Shown one piece after another: positions 14,110-15,810 of a stretch of DNA of 15,810 nucleotides. Where the stretch lies: assembly GCA_947178195.1 (NCBI GenBank), contig CAMWXM010000036.1:1-15810 (forward strand), read 5' to 3'. The position numbers and the translations under genes were made by a program. The stretch is from an uncultured Ruminococcus sp. (GTDB lineage: Bacteria > Bacillota > Clostridia > Oscillospirales > Ruminococcaceae). Every line of letters starts with the position of its first letter. The stretch's first letter is position 1. The notes under the pieces are model-generated. The model worked only from the letters and a program-made list of their open reading frames with translations. It searched no databases and had not been told where the DNA came from.

Positions 14110-15659
14110 AAGCAGTAATTTATGCAAGATATTCGAGTGACAACCAGCGGGAGGAATCTATAGAGGGGCAGGTAAGGGAATGCCTTGCTTTTGCGGAACG
14201 CAAGGGGCATACTGTGATAAAAACTTATGCAGACAGAGCACTTTCCGGCAGGAAGGCAGAGAACCGTCCCGAATTTATGCAGATGATAGCCAACAGTGCA
14301 AGGGGTGAATTTGATGCGGTCATTGTCTGGAAAATAGACCGTTTTTCCCGTAATAAATATGACAGTACAAGGTACAAGCATACATTGTATAAAAACAATG
14401 TGACTTTAATTTCCGCAACCGAGCCTATTGACGACACTGCCGAGGGGCAGCTTATGGAATCAATATTTGAGGGCTTTGCGGAATACTACAGCAAGGACCT
14501 TGCACAGAAAACAACCAGAGGCATGACCGAAAATGTTCTTAAAGGGAAGTTCAATGGCGGTCCGTTGATATTTGGATATGTGATAGACAATGACAGAAAA
14601 TTTCAGATTGACCCTGATACCGCTCCTGTTGTTGAGGATATTTTTAATCGCTATGCGAACGGTGAGAGTATACGGAGTATTATTGATGATCTGCAAAGCA
14701 AGGGGCTTGATAACAGAGGTAAACCCTTTTCATATAACTTCATAAACAGAATGCTCAAAAACCGCCGTTACATAGGGGAGTATGTTTTTAAGGATATTGT
14801 AAATACCGAAGCAATTCCGCCTATTATTACAGAGGAATTATTTGAAAAATGTCAGCGAAGGCTTGAAGCCAACAAGTATAAGCCTGCAAGCTTCAGAAAG
14901 GTTGAGGATAAATATTTTCTTACGGGAAAAATATTCTGCGGCTGCTGCGGAGATACTATGTCGGGCGTAAGCGGTACAGGCAGAAATGAGATATACAGGT
15001 ATTATCAGTGTATGACCTCAAAGAAACACCGCTGCAGCAAAAAGATCGTCCAAAAAGATTTAATTGAAAATGTTGTGACATCAGCTGCAATGTCGGTGTT
15101 TAAGGATAAGGAGCTGATAGACCGTATCAGTGATGCTTGCTATTCGCTGCAGAATACGGAAAGCGCTGAGCTTCCTGCATTGAGAAAGCAGTTGAAGCAG
15201 GTCAACAAGGAAATCGACAATGTTATGAACGCCATTAAAGCGGGGATAGTTACAAAGACCACAAAATCAACGCTTGAAAATCTTGAACAGGAACAGGAAA
15301 AACTGGAAACGGCGATTTCCTTGGAGAAGATACGCCGTCCTGTGATAAGCAAGGAGCATATTAAGGCTTGGCTGATGAAATTTTCAAGAACCGATTTGTC
15401 CAATCAGGAGCAGAAGCAGAGACTTATTGATGTTTTCGTGAACAGCGTTCATGTTTATGAGGATAGGGTTGTTGTGCTTCTCAATTACAAAGACGGGGAG
15501 AAGTGCATTCATTATTCCGATTCCGGCGGGGATGAAAAAAAGCCGGACACTCCCCAGGAGTGTTCGACTTTAGTTGCTTGTGGTGACCCGTACGGGAATC
15601 GAAAATGGCGGGTGGCTTTTTCTAACTTTCTGAAAATTGCAGAAAACCTCGTAAAATAG
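14106..15659 (+). CDS. Large serine recombinase (element integrase)
   Basis: The 517-residue protein is a large serine recombinase. The resolvase domain (residues ~1-150) has YARYSSDNQ with the catalytic Ser10, and DRFSR (78-82) for the active-site arginines. A recombinase domain (~155-260) and a zinc ribbon follow, with GKIFCGCCGD, then YYQC and a further Cys (~277-315), then a coiled coil (~350-400) used in att-site synapsis. It should integrate and excise the element through a phosphoserine intermediate. The frame crosses the right attachment core: residues after CGDP (YGNRKWRVAFSNFL...) are encoded outside the element. In the excised circle the frame would instead read NLTKVEPIFMN... and stop at 3442-3444. 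Start is fixed by overlap with the XRE gene and the GAGGA site before it. Confidence 0.95.
   Translation: MKAVIYARYSSDNQREESIEGQVRECLAFAERKGHTVIKTYADRALSGRKAENRPEFMQMIANSARGEFDAVIVWKIDRFSRNKYDSTRYKHTLYKNNVTLISATEPIDDTAEGQLMESIFEGFAEYYSKDLAQKTTRGMTENVLKGKFNGGPLIFGYVIDNDRKFQIDPDTAPVVEDIFNRYANGESIRSIIDDLQSKGLDNRGKPFSYNFINRMLKNRRYIGEYVFKDIVNTEAIPPIITEELFEKCQRRLEANKYKPASFRKVEDKYFLTGKIFCGCCGDTMSGVSGTGRNEIYRYYQCMTSKKHRCSKKIVQKDLIENVVTSAAMSVFKDKELIDRISDACYSLQNTESAELPALRKQLKQVNKEIDNVMNAIKAGIVTKTTKSTLENLEQEQEKLETAISLEKIRRPVISKEHIKAWLMKFSRTDLSNQEQKQRLIDVFVNSVHVYEDRVVVLLNYKDGEKCIHYSDSGGDEKKPDTPQECSTLVACGDPYGNRKWRVAFSNFLKIAENLVK
15562..15590. other. Right attachment site (attR-like) within the recombinase 3' end
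   Basis: Element arm GTTCGACTTTAGTT (15562-15575), spacer GCTTGT, then core GGTGACCCG (15582-15590). The sequence right of the core (TACGGGAATCG...) is host side. Its complement resembles the 3' end of a tRNA (TTCGATTCCCGT followed by ACGGGTCACCA) but has no T-stem partner, so it is at most a tRNA tail fragment left by an earlier integration. Confidence 0.75.
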
Positions 15660-15782
15660 CCATTTGGCAGCAATTCACAATATTTAAATTATGCTTCTTT
15701 TCACTAACTTTTCATATTGTTAGCGGACAAATAAAGGACAATATAATTCACTCATCCGCATAACATAGCCATTTGCCGCATA
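15657..15782. repeat. Imperfect direct repeat right of the element
   Basis: TAGCCATTTGGCAGCA (15658-15673) and TAGCCATTTGCCGCA (15767-15781) flank ~95 AT-rich bases that contain GGACAAATAAAGGACAAT, similar to the AAAGGACA repeats after the integrase fragment (3263-3303). This may be an att region of the older tyrosine-integrase element. From 15740 to the edge the minus strand is open in two frames without recognisable homology. Confidence 0.4.
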
Positions 15783-15810
15783 TATTCCGGTCAACTTTTT
15801 CGTAATGGTC

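Larger units (their letters stand above)
3373..15590 (+). mobile_element. ~12.2-kb integrated element mobilized by a large serine recombinase
   Basis: The shared core TGGTGACCCG occurs at 3372-3381 and 15581-15590 in the same orientation. Immediately inside the left core is AACTAAAGTCGAAC (3387-3400); 6 bases before the right core is its perfect reverse complement, GTTCGACTTTAGTT (15562-15575). Joining right end to left end (15562-15590 then 3382-3400) gives a 48-base sequence with 14-base inverted arms centred on GA within the core, the layout known for attP sites of large serine integrases. The recombinase gene sits at the right end, as in such elements. Cargo includes the SIR2-like/NTPase operon, the radical SAM peptide cassette, SpoVG and an XRE regulator. 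No conjugation genes are present, so transfer would depend on other elements. Confidence 0.8.

Noticed and set aside
13932..14381. A 149-codon minus-strand frame
   Set aside because: Antisense to the XRE and recombinase genes, both firmly coding on the plus strand.
15581..15605. A possible tRNA gene on the minus strand at the right attachment site
   Set aside because: The complement has a T-loop and acceptor-like 3' tail, but the bases before the loop cannot pair with CCCGT, and no anticodon or D arm follows. At most it is a tRNA tail fragment.
15725..15810. Possible 3' end of a minus-strand gene entering from the right edge
   Set aside because: Two frames are open to the edge and neither shows a recognisable motif; too short to call.
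1..15810. CRISPR array or retron-type reverse transcriptase
   Set aside because: No regularly spaced direct repeats and no reverse-transcriptase motif were seen; the hairpin repeats are dispersed and irregular.

Overview
The window looks like accessory DNA from a low-GC Clostridia-type Firmicute, most likely a Ruminococcus-like gut bacterium. The pointers are AT-rich intergenic DNA with TTGACA/TATAAT promoters and GGAGG ribosome sites, a SpoVG gene, a type I dockerin fragment (typical of cellulosomal ruminococci), a MobV relaxase and a large serine recombinase. The genus is an inference from these genes only.

Left flank (1-3370). A TetR-family regulator, cut by the window edge, and a flavin-reductase-like protein share one minus-strand promoter that carries two near-identical palindromic operators. 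Then come a minus-strand MobV/Pre-type relaxase with a long coiled coil and the 3' third of a Tn916-type tyrosine integrase whose 5' part is missing. This is debris of an older mobile element.

Integrated element (about 3373-15590, 12.2 kb). Its ends share TGGTGACCCG. Just inside each end is one arm of a perfect 14-base inverted repeat (3387-3400 and 15562-15575). Joining the ends gives a 48-base dyad, the form expected of a serine-integrase attP. The serine recombinase (14106-15659) lies at the right end and its reading frame runs through the attachment site. In the excised circle it would get a different C-terminus, stopping at 3442-3444 directly before a terminator hairpin at 3448-3480. The integrated form therefore appears to borrow its last 22 codons from flanking DNA.

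Cargo. (i) A two-gene minus-strand operon (8312-3655) with a consensus promoter encodes a 1210-residue protein with an N-terminal SIR2-like fold and a P-loop NTPase, translationally coupled to a 341-residue protein with an RX4H motif like that of HEPN ribonucleases. This is the best candidate for an undescribed system, probably anti-phage. (ii) A radical SAM/SPASM maturase is followed by a 48-residue four-cysteine peptide gene, a compact RiPP cassette without an exporter. (iii) There are also SpoVG, a broken dockerin gene, a 61-residue conserved-looking small protein, a candidate small RNA and an XRE regulator overlapping the recombinase by ATGA.

Between these genes lie several 300-850-base AT-rich stretches. 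They hold at least four, perhaps five, copies of a small hairpin repeat, two copies of a ~117-base repeat, several intrinsic terminators and two micro-ORFs.
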